Assembly (NCBI GenBank): GCA_937974625.1
Contig: CALJVJ010000012.1
Span: 1 to 41,843 of the forward strand
Direction of reading: 5' to 3'
DNA: 41,843 bases
Source: an uncultured Saprospiraceae bacterium
Lineage (GTDB): Bacteria > Bacteroidota > Bacteroidia > Chitinophagales > Saprospiraceae
Shown here: piece by piece, positions 16,897 to 25,903 of the stretch
Numbering within the stretch: position 1 is the first letter of the stretch
How the letters are laid out: the number at the start of each line of letters is the position of its first letter
The notes under the pieces: generated by a model
What the model was told of the DNA's origin: nothing
What the model saw: the letters and a program-made list of their open reading frames with translations, nothing else
Database searches by the model: none
Translations under genes and position numbers: made by a program

Positions 16897-17150
16897 AGTA
16901 GAGGAATCCTTTAATTTATTAACAATTTTCCACATATATTTCAGGTTAACTTATCAACAATTAAAATAGAAATAATTTTTAGTTGGAAAAATAGTTGCTA
17001 GCTAATTACCAAACTAATAATTTCGCAAATCTTTTTATAAAACATTCTTTAACAGTTACGTAGAAATAAAAGTCATTTACAATTATACACAAATAGCACT
17101 AAAGTAAAATTCTATTTTCTTTAATTGTTATACACATAGTTATTAACATA
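16897..17150. other. Cluster of DnaA-box-like 9-mers upstream of thrA
   Basis: This AT-rich divergent gap contains TTATTAACA (16916-16924), TTTTCCACA (16926-16934), TTATCAACA (16951-16959), TTATACACA (17083-17091 and 17128-17136) and TTATTAACA (17140-17148), all in the same orientation. Two are exact matches to TTATNCACA. A possible thrA promoter is TAATTTCG (17018-17025, one base off TAnnTTTG). DnaA binding is inference from motif clustering. Confidence 0.4.
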
Positions 17151-19607
17151 ATGAAGGTACTAAAATTTGGAGGTTCGTCCGTAGGTAAACCAGAGCGGAT
17201 AAGGCAAATTATCGAGATATTAAAAACCTATCAAGAAAAAGGAGAAAAATTCACCATTGTCTGTTCTGCTTTTGGAGGAGTAACCGATTCGTTGATTGCG
17301 ATGGCAACGAAAGCAGCCAATGCAGATGATTCTTATTTAGAATTATTCGAAGCTTTCAGTCAACGACATATTCAAGCGGCAAAAGAATTACTGAAAACAG
17401 ATACAGAGAAAGCAGTTTTAAAAGGCTTAAAAGAAAATCATAAAACCTTAAGAGATATTCTACATGGAATTTTTCTAGTTAGAGAAGCTTCATTACGAAC
17501 GATGGATTATGTGTTGAGTTTTGGTGAGCGAACATCCAATTACATCATTGCGCATGCTTTGACATTGAATGGTTTACCAGCAGACTATTTAGATGCAAGA
17601 GATATTATAGTCACAGACAAAAATTTTGGTGCAGCTAAAGTAGATTTGGAGACGACTTACGATAATATTCAAGCTTATTATAAAAAAGTAAGCAATATTC
17701 AAGTAGTTACAGGATTTGTGGCAGCAGCAAAGGGGGGGTTAACCACTACTTTAGGGCGTGGAGGCTCCGATTATACTGCTGCTCTGTTGGCTGCAGGATT
17801 ACAGGCCGAAGCTATAGAAATCTGGACAGATGTCGACGGCGTTTTAACGACCGACCCAAGGAAAGTAAAAAAAGCATTTACCATTCCAACCATGACTTAC
17901 GGGGAAGCAATGGAAATGTCGCACTTTGGAGCAAAAGTCATTTATCCACCAACTATCCAACCTGCTTTCACAAAGGATATTCCTATTTACATTAAAAATA
18001 CCTTTAATCCAACCTTTAAAGGAACGTATATTTCTAATGAGAAAGATGAAAAAGGACCAGCAGTAAAAGGAATTTCTTCTATCGGGAATATTTCCTTATT
18101 GACGCTTTCTGGAAGTGGGATGTTTGGTGTACCAGGTACAGCAGGACGATTGTTCAATGCTTTAGCACAAGCCAGCGTCAATATCATATTAATCACTCAA
18201 GGTTCCTCAGAGTATTCTATCAGTTTTGCGGTTCAACCAAAAGATGCTAAAAAAGCTAAGAAAGCAGTAGAAAAAGAATTTACGCATGAAATGCGGTCTA
18301 ATTTAGTTAATCCAATCAAAGTAGAGGATGATTTAGCCGTTGTAGCGATTATAGGAGAAAACATGCGATATCAGCCAGGTATTTCAGGGATGTTGTTCCG
18401 CTCACTTGGTAAAAATGGAATCAATGCTATTGCCATTGCACAGGGTTCTTCAGAATTAAATATTTCAGTTGTTATTAATAAAGAAGACGAGGCAAAAGCG
18501 CTAAATGCCCTTCACGCTTCCTTCTTTTTATCAGATACTAAAGAAATTCATTTATTCATGATAGGAGTTGGTTTGATAGGTAGTACACTTATCAAACAAA
18601 TAAAAGAGCAAGCTGATTACCTTAGAGAAAAACAATCTATAGAAATAAAAATTGTTGGTTTATCTAATAGTAAAAAGATGCTATTCCAGGAAGAAGGCAT
18701 TGATTTAGATAATTGGAAAGACCATTTACTAGCATCTGAAGAAAAGACTTCTTTTGCTGGCTTTATCAAACGAATGAAAGAATTAAATCTTTCTAATACC
18801 ATCTTCATTGATAATACAGCTAATAAGGAAATAGATAAATATTATCAAGGAATACTCGATAGCAGCATATCTATCTCCACGCCTAACAAGATAGCTACAT
18901 CTTCTTCCTTTGCACAATATCAAGCGTTAAAACAAACCGCGGAAAAGCGAGGGGTTCAATTTGCTTACGAAACAAACGTAGGAGCAGGGCTTCCTGTTAT
19001 CTCCACACTAAATGATTTAATAAACAGTGGAGATAGAATCATCAAAATAGAAGGAGTCCTTTCTGGCTCTCTTTCATTCATATTCAATTCTTTTAAAGAA
19101 GGAACAAAGTTTAGTGAGATTGTAAAAGCTGCTAAAGAAAAAGGATATACAGAACCAGACCCAAGAGAAGATTTGAGTGGACTGGATGTTCGTAGAAAAC
19201 TAATCATTTTGTCAAGAGAGACAGGTTTAGCTATGGAACCAGAACATGTGAATATTCAAAACATCTTACCAAAGGCTTGTAACGATGCAGCAACAGTTGA
19301 CCAGTTGATGATAGAAATAGAAAAAGCTGATGATTATTTCGAAGCAATGAGGAAAGAAGCTGCGGACAAAGGTGGGGTATTACGAATGATTGCAAAACTA
19401 GAAAATGGTAAAGCTTCGATAGCTTTAGAAAGCGTTGGGCCAGACCATCCATTCTATTCTTTAAGTGGTAGTGACAATATGATTGTCTTTACGACAGAAA
19501 GGTATAGAGAGCGACCTTTGGTAGTTACAGGGCCTGGAGCAGGCGCAGAAGTAACGGCAGCAGGTGTATTTGCGGAGATAATAAAAATAGGAAATTATTT
19601 AAAATAA
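17151..19607 (+). CDS. thrA: Bifunctional aspartate kinase / homoserine dehydrogenase I
   Basis: Catalyses the first and third steps from aspartate towards threonine and methionine. The aspartokinase part (residues 1 to about 300) starts with KFGGSSVGKP and has the SFGERTSNY and TLGRGGSDYTA motifs. Two ACT domains (about 310-460) are the expected site of threonine feedback inhibition. The homoserine dehydrogenase part starts near residue 465 with the NAD(P)-binding GVGLIGS (472-478) and has NVGAGLPVISTLNDL and GVLSGSLSFIFN. The length of 818 residues is standard for the ThrA/MetL fusion. It is first in thrA-thrB-thrC. No Thr/Ile-rich leader peptide was seen upstream. Confidence 0.96.
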   Translation: MKVLKFGGSSVGKPERIRQIIEILKTYQEKGEKFTIVCSAFGGVTDSLIAMATKAANADDSYLELFEAFSQRHIQAAKELLKTDTEKAVLKGLKENHKTLRDILHGIFLVREASLRTMDYVLSFGERTSNYIIAHALTLNGLPADYLDARDIIVTDKNFGAAKVDLETTYDNIQAYYKKVSNIQVVTGFVAAAKGGLTTTLGRGGSDYTAALLAAGLQAEAIEIWTDVDGVLTTDPRKVKKAFTIPTMTYGEAMEMSHFGAKVIYPPTIQPAFTKDIPIYIKNTFNPTFKGTYISNEKDEKGPAVKGISSIGNISLLTLSGSGMFGVPGTAGRLFNALAQASVNIILITQGSSEYSISFAVQPKDAKKAKKAVEKEFTHEMRSNLVNPIKVEDDLAVVAIIGENMRYQPGISGMLFRSLGKNGINAIAIAQGSSELNISVVINKEDEAKALNALHASFFLSDTKEIHLFMIGVGLIGSTLIKQIKEQADYLREKQSIEIKIVGLSNSKKMLFQEEGIDLDNWKDHLLASEEKTSFAGFIKRMKELNLSNTIFIDNTANKEIDKYYQGILDSSISISTPNKIATSSSFAQYQALKQTAEKRGVQFAYETNVGAGLPVISTLNDLINSGDRIIKIEGVLSGSLSFIFNSFKEGTKFSEIVKAAKEKGYTEPDPREDLSGLDVRRKLIILSRETGLAMEPEHVNIQNILPKACNDAATVDQLMIEIEKADDYFEAMRKEAADKGGVLRMIAKLENGKASIALESVGPDHPFYSLSGSDNMIVFTTERYRERPLVVTGPGAGAEVTAAGVFAEIIKIGNYLK

Positions 19608-19749
19608 TAGGGTCCATAGTCAGGTCAGTAGCTTAGTACCTAATAAGTTTATAACTAACTGATAATCAGTTGATTAAGTTAAATATTAATTAATTTTAAT
19701 TATATAAAAACTTAATTAACAGTGACTAATGGCGCATGAGTAACTAATT
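19608..19749. other. thrA-thrB spacer with short palindrome
   Basis: The 142-bp spacer contains a perfect 7+1+7 palindrome AACTGATAATCAGTT (19657-19671) and a very AT-rich stretch before the thrB ATG. It could host an internal promoter or operator, but no good TAnnTTTG was found. Confidence 0.25.
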
Positions 19750-20685
19750 ATGAGTAGAGTAGGAATTAAAGTATTTGCACCAGCAAGCGTAGCTAACGTC
19801 GCCTGTGGTTACGATATATTGGGCTTTGCCTTGAACAAACCTGGTGACGAGATTGTCGGACGCATTGTTGACAAGCCAGGATTACGGATTGTAAAGATTA
19901 CAGGAGATAAAGGTAAGTTGCCTTATGAAGTAGAAAAGAATACCGCAGGCTTTGCAGCACAACGATTACTAGAACACCTTGGAGCAGAGAAGCTCGGCAT
20001 TGAATTAGAGATTAGAAAGAAGATGCCATTTGGTAGTGGACTAGGTTCAAGTGCGGCAAGTGCAGCAGCGGGCGTAATGATTATTAATGAATTATTAAAA
20101 CGTCCTTTGACTAAGCGAGAGTTATTGCCCTTTGCGGTAGCAGGAGAAGAGATAGCTGACGGAGCTTATCACGCAGATAATGTAGGTCCATCCTTAATGG
20201 GTGGTATGCTTTTGATTAGAGATAATGCAACGTTGGATGTACATAAATTGGTAACACCAAGAGGATTACAAGCGACCGTTGTCTATCCACATGTCAAAAT
20301 ATTAACCAGAGATGCTAGAGCAGTACTAAGCGATACAACCTCTTTAAAGAAAACGGTAACGCAGACAGGTAATCTAGGTGCATTAATAGTAGGTTTGTAT
20401 CGTTCAGATTTAGACTTAATCTCTCGTTCTTTAAATGATGTAATCATTGAACCACAGCGAGCGCAATTGATTCCACATTTCTATGAAGTTAAAGAAGCAG
20501 CAATGAAAGCTGGAGCCTTGGGCTGTAGTATTTCTGGTGCAGGACCATCTATCTTTGCATTAAGTGCTAATAGTTTGATAGCAGAACGAGCAGGCGAAGC
20601 GATGCAAAAGGTCTTTAATGACAATAAAATAGAAAACCAATTATTCATTTCGACCATTAATCATGAAGGAGCAATACTGATGTAA
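19750..20685 (+). CDS. thrB: Homoserine kinase
   Basis: GHMP kinase that phosphorylates L-homoserine with ATP to O-phosphohomoserine, the substrate of ThrC. The N-terminal VFAPASVANVACGYDILGFAL is the family's substrate-site opening. The ATP-binding loop PFGSGLGSSAASAAAG starts at residue 93. The C-terminal GALGCSISGAGPSIFAL is the third GHMP motif. The length of 311 residues is typical. It lies between thrA and thrC on the same strand. Confidence 0.96.
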   Translation: MSRVGIKVFAPASVANVACGYDILGFALNKPGDEIVGRIVDKPGLRIVKITGDKGKLPYEVEKNTAGFAAQRLLEHLGAEKLGIELEIRKKMPFGSGLGSSAASAAAGVMIINELLKRPLTKRELLPFAVAGEEIADGAYHADNVGPSLMGGMLLIRDNATLDVHKLVTPRGLQATVVYPHVKILTRDARAVLSDTTSLKKTVTQTGNLGALIVGLYRSDLDLISRSLNDVIIEPQRAQLIPHFYEVKEAAMKAGALGCSISGAGPSIFALSANSLIAERAGEAMQKVFNDNKIENQLFISTINHEGAILM

Positions 20686-20705
20686 GTAGTATATACTCCA
20701 AATAT

Positions 20706-20738
20706 AAACCTCCAAGGTCCTTGAGACCTTGGAGGTTT
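20706..20738. terminator. Strong hairpin in the thrB-thrC spacer
   Basis: A perfect stem of 14 bp (20706-20719 with 20725-20738), loop CTTGA, followed on the plus strand by a short T-rich stretch. Its position inside the thr operon suggests partial termination or mRNA processing that would lower thrC relative to thrAB (inference). The arm CCTTGGAGG is shared with the hairpin at 10964-10996. Confidence 0.6.
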
Positions 20739-20766
20739 TCACTTTAACCTTCTTTAATTTTTTTCC

Positions 20767-22068
20767 ATGCGACTATATAGTACGAAGAGTCCTAACAAAT
20801 TTGTTGATTTAAAAGAAGCCGTATTCAAAGGTTTACCAGAAGATAATGGATTGTTCATGCCTGAATATATCCCAACTTTGCCTAAATACTTTATTAAAAA
20901 CTTAAAGAAATACTCATTCCAAGAGATAGCCTACAAGGTTACGAAGACTTTATTAGCAGGAGCAATCCCAACTAAAGACCTTAAAAAGATTATTGAAAAG
21001 TCTATTACCTTTCCTGCGCCTGTGGTTTCTTTGGATAATCAGTATCATATTTTAGAACTATTTCATGGGCCATCTTTAGCATTTAAAGATTTTGGTGCTC
21101 GTTTTATGGCTCAGCTAATGAGCTATTTTAATAAAGGAGAAGATAGAAAGTTGACTATTCTAGTAGCAACTTCAGGAGATACGGGTGGAGCAGTAGCTGC
21201 TGGATTCTATAAAACTCCTGGTATTGAAGTCATTATTCTATATCCAAGTGGTAAAGTTTCCAACTTACAGGAGAAGCAATTAACTACGCTAGGGCATAAT
21301 ATCAGCGCTTTAGAAGTCAATGGTACCTTTGATGATTGCCAAGCATTGGTCAAAAAAGCTTTCTTAGATAACGAATGTAGAACACATCTACGCTTAAGTT
21401 CTGCTAATTCTATTAATATTTCTCGTTTAATACCACAGTCATTCTATTACTTTGAAGCATTCAAACAGCTAGAAAAGTCTAGAAAGAAGACGGTATTCTG
21501 TGTACCTAGTGGGAACTTTGGGAATATCACAGCAGGGTTATTAGCACAAAAGATGGGCTTACCTATCTCTCATTTTATTGCAGCGACCAATGCCAATGAC
21601 GTAGTTCCTGAATATTTAAACTCAGGAACTTACACACCAAGGCCATCTGTACCAACTATTTCTAATGCAATGGACGTAGGAAATCCTTCAAACTTTGCTA
21701 GAATGCTTGATTTATACCAATCAGAGTGGGGCGTAATGAAGGATAATATTTCTGGATATGCTTATGATGATGCACAAACTAGAGTAGGCGTTAAGGAGGT
21801 TTATGACAAATATAACTACGTTATTGATACCCACGGAGCAGTAGGCTACTTGGCCTTAAAGGATTATTTACATAAAAATAAGACGCATAGAGGTGTTATT
21901 TTAGAAACTGCTCACCCTTCTAAGTTTATAGATGAAGTAGAAAAGGTCCTAAATAAGCAGATTGAAATACCAGAAAGGTTAGCTATTTTAGCTAATAAAA
22001 AGAAAGTAGCAAAGTTTATAGAACCTAGTTTTGAGGATTTTAAAGCGCATTTATTAAGTTTGGATTAG
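20767..22068 (+). CDS. thrC: Threonine synthase
   Basis: PLP enzyme converting O-phosphohomoserine to L-threonine. The N-terminal MRLYSTKSPNKFVDLKEAVFKGLPEDNGLFMPE is the threonine synthase start. The PLP lysine is Lys107 in HGPSLAFKDFGARF. The phosphate-binding SGDTGGAV and the later VPSGNFGNITAGL motif are present. The length of 433 residues is typical of the class with the extended N-terminus. It is last in the threonine operon and followed by a clear terminator. Confidence 0.96.
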   Translation: MRLYSTKSPNKFVDLKEAVFKGLPEDNGLFMPEYIPTLPKYFIKNLKKYSFQEIAYKVTKTLLAGAIPTKDLKKIIEKSITFPAPVVSLDNQYHILELFHGPSLAFKDFGARFMAQLMSYFNKGEDRKLTILVATSGDTGGAVAAGFYKTPGIEVIILYPSGKVSNLQEKQLTTLGHNISALEVNGTFDDCQALVKKAFLDNECRTHLRLSSANSINISRLIPQSFYYFEAFKQLEKSRKKTVFCVPSGNFGNITAGLLAQKMGLPISHFIAATNANDVVPEYLNSGTYTPRPSVPTISNAMDVGNPSNFARMLDLYQSEWGVMKDNISGYAYDDAQTRVGVKEVYDKYNYVIDTHGAVGYLALKDYLHKNKTHRGVILETAHPSKFIDEVEKVLNKQIEIPERLAILANKKKVAKFIEPSFEDFKAHLLSLD

Positions 22069-22102
22069 AAATATTCTATGTTGTATTTAATAAAATAAGA
22101 AC

Positions 22103-22138
22103 AAAAGCCCTTCCTCTAGACCTAGAAGAAGGGCTTTT
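22103..22138 (+). terminator. Rho-independent terminator of the thr operon
   Basis: AAAAGCCCTTC (22103-22113) pairs with GAAGGGCTTTT (22128-22138); the inner TCTAG/CTAGA can extend the structure. It begins 35 bp after the thrC stop and ends in a T-run. Confidence 0.85.
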
Positions 22139-22183
22139 ATGCTTCAACTAGTAATTGATAACTTAAGATTTAAGTACAAAAAA

Positions 22184-22642
22184 ATGAATATACCTAACGA
22201 AATCCTATACAATCCTATCTTTTGGATATTTGTTTCCTACGCTATTGGTGCATGGTTATCTAATATAATCATCAATTCCAGCCTAAATAAATACGTCTTA
22301 GATAAACACTTTATGTCTGATAAATGGACAAATAAATTGGGAATCCTACACTTTGGATGGATAATAAGACATTCTTTTATGCGTGTATTCAATCAAAAAA
22401 TAAAGTATAAGGGCAAATTAAACCAAGAAAAGCTAACTCAACTAAAGCATGAAATGACCTTAGCAGAGGTAGGACATTTGATTGCATTCTATTTTTTACT
22501 GTTAATAAACCTTCTTTTTATCTACCTAAAATTAGATTGGAGATACATTCTAGTGTTTTTTATACTAAACATTATCTTCAATTTCTACTTAGTATTATTA
22601 CAACAATACAATAAAAGAAGGATTGATAAACTCCTAAAATGA
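22184..22642 (+). CDS. Conserved-looking membrane protein of unknown function
   Basis: A 152-residue protein I do not recognise. Hydrophobic segments lie near residues 8-30 and, as a helical pair, about 95-140; the middle is basic and the C-terminus is NKRRIDKLLK. The ATG at 22184 is chosen because an in-frame ATG at 22139 lies at the foot of the thrC terminator. The stop is directly followed by the first parS site. Possibly an intact single gene. Confidence 0.55.
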   Translation: MNIPNEILYNPIFWIFVSYAIGAWLSNIIINSSLNKYVLDKHFMSDKWTNKLGILHFGWIIRHSFMRVFNQKIKYKGKLNQEKLTQLKHEMTLAEVGHLIAFYFLLLINLLFIYLKLDWRYILVFFILNIIFNFYLVLLQQYNKRRIDKLLK

Positions 22643-22643
22643 A

Positions 22644-22659
22644 TGTTCCACGTGGAACA
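22644..22659. promoter_or_regulatory. parS: parS centromere site 1
   Basis: TGTTCCACGTGGAACA is a perfect 16-bp palindrome that matches the chromosomal ParB-binding consensus TGTTNCACGTGNAACA at every defined base. The symmetry extends by one pair (22643-22660). ParB loads here to drive origin segregation and SMC loading. It lies immediately after the stop of the 152-residue membrane-protein gene. Confidence 0.92.
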
Positions 22660-22722
22660 TAGATGCTAAACAGAATAGAAAAATATCCGTTTACAATAAA
22701 AAAAGAAGCTAAATAAATACAA

Positions 22723-22738
22723 TGTTCCACGTGGAACA
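22723..22738. promoter_or_regulatory. parS: parS centromere site 2
   Basis: A second identical TGTTCCACGTGGAACA, 79 bp after the first, with symmetry extended to 20 bp (22721-22740). Two exact copies in one 220-bp intergenic gap make a chance match very unlikely. No parA or parB gene is in the window. Confidence 0.92.
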
Positions 22739-22781
22739 TTGCTCGAAATACTCAATACAAATTCTCTACAGAATTATTTTT

Positions 22782-22789
22782 TACCTTTG
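22782..22789 (+). promoter_or_regulatory. Bacteroidota -7 box before the M1 peptidase
   Basis: TACCTTTG fits TAnnTTTG exactly and lies 43 bp beyond parS site 2, 72 bp before the ATG at 22861. No clear -33 TTG was found at the normal spacing. Confidence 0.5.
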
Positions 22790-22860
22790 ATGCATCTATT
22801 ATCCATGAAAAATTTTAATTGAATAACTATAAATTATTACAAAGAATGCTCACTAGAACA

Positions 22861-25206
22861 ATGACAAAGCGGCTAGGATTAATATTTTCCCTAGCACTGG
22901 TTAGCGTGTTTCTCTACGCTCAAAAGAATACAAACGAGAATAAATTCCGACAATTAGGACAAGAACTTCCTACTCCAAATGTATATAGAAATGCATCTGG
23001 AGCACCTGGTCATGCTTATTGGCAACAGCAAGCGGACTATAAAATGAAGATAGAAATAGATGATAATACACAAAGATTGTATGGTGAAGAGACAATTACT
23101 TACACCAATAATTCTCCAGACAAGTTAGAATATCTATGGCTACAGCTTGACCAAAACATGCGGGCAAAGGATTCAGATAGCTATAAGGTGCGTTCAAATG
23201 CTATAGGAGATAAAATGAATATGCGCCAAATAGCGGGGCTTACACCAACGTTTGATGGAGGCATTAAATTAGATTACGTACAAGATGCAAATGGCAAAGC
23301 ACTCAATTACACGGTCAATAGAACCATGATGAGAATTGATTTAGCACAACCTTTAGCATCCAAAGGAAGCTATACTTTTAAAATAAAGTGGTGGTATAAT
23401 ATCAACAATACACAAGAGATAGGTGGTCGTTCTGGTTATGAGCATTTCGCTGAAGATGATAATAACGTCTATGTTATCGCTCAATACTTTCCAAGGATGT
23501 GTGTGTATGATGATAAAGAAGGTTGGCAAAATAAACAGTTCTTAGGACGAGGAGAGTTTGCTTTAGCCTTTGGTAACTATGAAGTAGAGATAAAAGTGCC
23601 AGCAGATCATTTGGTAGCTGCTACAGGAGAGTTACAAAACGCTAAAGACATTCTTACCAAAGAACAAAGAAACAGGCTAGAGAAGGCTAAGGATGCTTCA
23701 GTAGACCCAGTAATCATTGCAACACTAGAAGAAGCGAATGATAGAATGAAAGGGAAGTCTGATAAAAAGAAGACTTGGAAATTCAAAGCAGACAATGTAA
23801 GAGACTTTGCTTTTGCTACTTCTAGAAGATTCATTTGGGATGCTATGGGCGTACCATTGAATAATGGCAAAACAGCAATGGCAATGTCAATGTGGATTAA
23901 AGAAGGCGATTGTCTATGGAGCAAATATTCAACCAAAGCAGTAGCACATACTTTGAAATGGTATTCTCATTATACTTTCGATTATCCTTATCCTGTAGCT
24001 TGGTCAATTGATGGAAGTATGGGAATGGAGTATCCAATGATTTGCTTTAACTATGGACGTTGCAATGATGATGATACCTACAGTGCTAGAACGAAGTACG
24101 GACACATTGGCGTTATCATTCATGAAGTGGGTCACAACTTCTTTCCGATGATTGTCAATTCTGATGAGCGTCAATGGACGTGGATGGATGAAGGAATAAA
24201 TTCTTTTGTTCAATACTTAGCACAAGAACAATGGGAAAGAAATTATCCATCTCGTCGTGGACCTGCATACAAGATTGTAGATTATATGAAAGGAGATAAA
24301 AATCGAATCTCTCCAATCATGACTAACTCTGAATCTATTTTTCAATTTGGAAATAATGCATATGGTAAACCAGCAACTGCTTTAAATATTTTGAGAGAAA
24401 CTATTTTAGGTAGAGATTTATTCGATCATGCTTTCAAAACTTATTCTCAACGCTGGGCATTCAAACATCCATCACCAGCAGATTTATTCCGAACGATGGA
24501 AGATGCATCAGGAACAGATTTAGATTGGTTTTGGAGAGGCTGGTTTTATACAACAGATAATGTAGACATCGCAATTGAAGGAGTAGAATATTTTAAATTG
24601 GATTCTAAAAATCCAGAAGTTGAAAATGCTTTAGCAAAAGCGGATAGAGCAAAAGCACCCAAAAGAATAGGCAGTATAAGAAATGAAAAAGAAATTGAAA
24701 AAACATATGACGAGCAAGACAAAAGTTTGAGAGATTTCTACACAGAGTACGACCCATTAGATTTCAATATTCTAGACAAAGAAGCTTATCAAAATTATTT
24801 GAAGAAATTGTCAGACAAAGAAAAAGCACTTTTGACCGCTGGCTATAATTACTATCAAGTGAATTTCAAAAATGTAGGTGGCTTACCAATGCCCATCATC
24901 ATCCAGTTTACATTCACAGATGGTACAACAGAAGTACAAAAAATCCCAGCAGAAATTTGGAAGATGGACCAAGAGAAAGTTTCCAAAGTTTTTGTGATGG
25001 AAAAAGAAGTACAAGAAATTATGCTAGACCCATTCTTGGAAACAGCCGATACGGATACTGGAAATAATTATTATCCACCAAGACAAGAACAAAGCAAATT
25101 TGAATTATTCAAATCACGCAGATTCGGAAGAGGGCAGACGGCTGGCGAAAATCCAATGCAACGAGCCAATCGTGCAAAAGCAAAAATGAAGCAAGGTTCT
25201 AATTAG
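22861..25206 (+). CDS. Secreted M1-family zinc metallopeptidase
   Basis: Aminopeptidase-like enzyme acting outside the cytoplasm. The signal peptide MTKRLGLIFSLALVSVFLYAQ supports the ATG at 22861; ATG 22846 and TTG 22819 are in-frame alternatives. An N-terminal beta domain is followed by the catalytic domain with SMGMEYPM (the GAMEN-like substrate loop), the zinc motif HEVGH (421-425) and the third ligand Glu444 in WMDEG, spaced as in the family. The C-terminal part (about 560-781) is less conserved and ends in a basic tail. The length of 781 residues is usual for Bacteroidota M1 proteins. The catalytic site is complete. Confidence 0.9.
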   Translation: MTKRLGLIFSLALVSVFLYAQKNTNENKFRQLGQELPTPNVYRNASGAPGHAYWQQQADYKMKIEIDDNTQRLYGEETITYTNNSPDKLEYLWLQLDQNMRAKDSDSYKVRSNAIGDKMNMRQIAGLTPTFDGGIKLDYVQDANGKALNYTVNRTMMRIDLAQPLASKGSYTFKIKWWYNINNTQEIGGRSGYEHFAEDDNNVYVIAQYFPRMCVYDDKEGWQNKQFLGRGEFALAFGNYEVEIKVPADHLVAATGELQNAKDILTKEQRNRLEKAKDASVDPVIIATLEEANDRMKGKSDKKKTWKFKADNVRDFAFATSRRFIWDAMGVPLNNGKTAMAMSMWIKEGDCLWSKYSTKAVAHTLKWYSHYTFDYPYPVAWSIDGSMGMEYPMICFNYGRCNDDDTYSARTKYGHIGVIIHEVGHNFFPMIVNSDERQWTWMDEGINSFVQYLAQEQWERNYPSRRGPAYKIVDYMKGDKNRISPIMTNSESIFQFGNNAYGKPATALNILRETILGRDLFDHAFKTYSQRWAFKHPSPADLFRTMEDASGTDLDWFWRGWFYTTDNVDIAIEGVEYFKLDSKNPEVENALAKADRAKAPKRIGSIRNEKEIEKTYDEQDKSLRDFYTEYDPLDFNILDKEAYQNYLKKLSDKEKALLTAGYNYYQVNFKNVGGLPMPIIIQFTFTDGTTEVQKIPAEIWKMDQEKVSKVFVMEKEVQEIMLDPFLETADTDTGNNYYPPRQEQSKFELFKSRRFGRGQTAGENPMQRANRAKAKMKQGSN

Positions 25207-25248
25207 TGATGAGTTGTAAGTTGTAAGTGGTGAGTGTAGAACAGCTCG

Positions 25249-25287
25249 CAAAAAAGTCTTGGTGAACTATTCATCAGGACTTTTTTG
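25249..25287 (+). terminator. Terminator of the M1 peptidase gene
   Basis: Arms 25249-25266 and 25270-25287 pair along their whole length with two G-T wobbles and a CTA loop, ending in a T-run. It is about 40 bp after the stop. Confidence 0.85.
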
Positions 25288-25361
25288 TTTTGTAGATGTT
25301 GGAGCTAACTTTAAGTAAATTAAATCGTTTACTTTTTATAATAGATTCTATCATCACCGAA

Positions 25362-25391
25362 TTCATCATTCATCATTTATAGTTCATCGTT
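25362..25391. repeat. 30-bp TTCATC-type repeat, copy 1
   Basis: Begins TTCATCATTCATCATTTATA and continues with GTTCATCGTT. It matches copy 2 at 26471-26500 at 28 of 30 positions and lies 29 bp before a start codon. Confidence 0.7.
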
Positions 25392-25420
25392 TTATTTAAC
25401 GATAGTTAAAATAAATAGTA

Positions 25421-25759
25421 ATGAAAAAAGAAACAAAAGAAACTGCAAAATTAATTGCACGAGATTTTGAAATGGAAAAAGTAGGGCAGGAGGAGTTAAC
25501 AGAAGAAGCATTACTTCGATTGCTAGAATCTCAGGTAGCGCATTATATAGAACACAGATTAGAGTTTTTGCTCAGTTCCTTATACCGACTTGATATTTCA
25601 GAAAAGGCCGTTAGAGAAGCTCTATTGCCTTCCTCAGAGGTGCCCGCAAATGTAGCAATTGCAAAATTGATACTCGATAGACAGAAAAAACGGGTTTTTA
25701 CCAAGCAATTTTACAAGCAACCGAAGATTGAGGATTTGGAAGAAGGCTTAGAATATTAA
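25421..25759 (+). CDS. Small charged protein of unknown function
   Basis: A 112-residue soluble, mostly helical, Lys/Glu-rich protein. I do not recognise a named domain. Segments are an acidic and basic N-terminus, a helix pair EEALLRLLESQVAHYIEHRLEFLLSSLYRLD, then EKAVREALLPSSEVPANVAIAKLILDRQKKR. It is an ordinary-looking single gene between the M1 peptidase and the Cdd1-like gene, both on the same strand, possibly conserved among Bacteroidota. Confidence 0.65.
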   Translation: MKKETKETAKLIARDFEMEKVGQEELTEEALLRLLESQVAHYIEHRLEFLLSSLYRLDISEKAVREALLPSSEVPANVAIAKLILDRQKKRVFTKQFYKQPKIEDLEEGLEY

Positions 25760-25903
25760 ACAAAAAATTTACAACAAAATAAATACGTAAAAGCAAAAAC
25801 TATTTGTTGATTTTAAATAAAACATAAATTATTAATTTTTATTTTTTAATACAAAAAGTAGGATATATAAAAATTCTTAAATCAACATAGAATTTTCCTT
25901 TCA

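Noticed and set aside
16897..17150. Threonine attenuator leader peptide before thrA
   Set aside because: No short Thr/Ile-rich ORF or terminator/antiterminator pair was seen.
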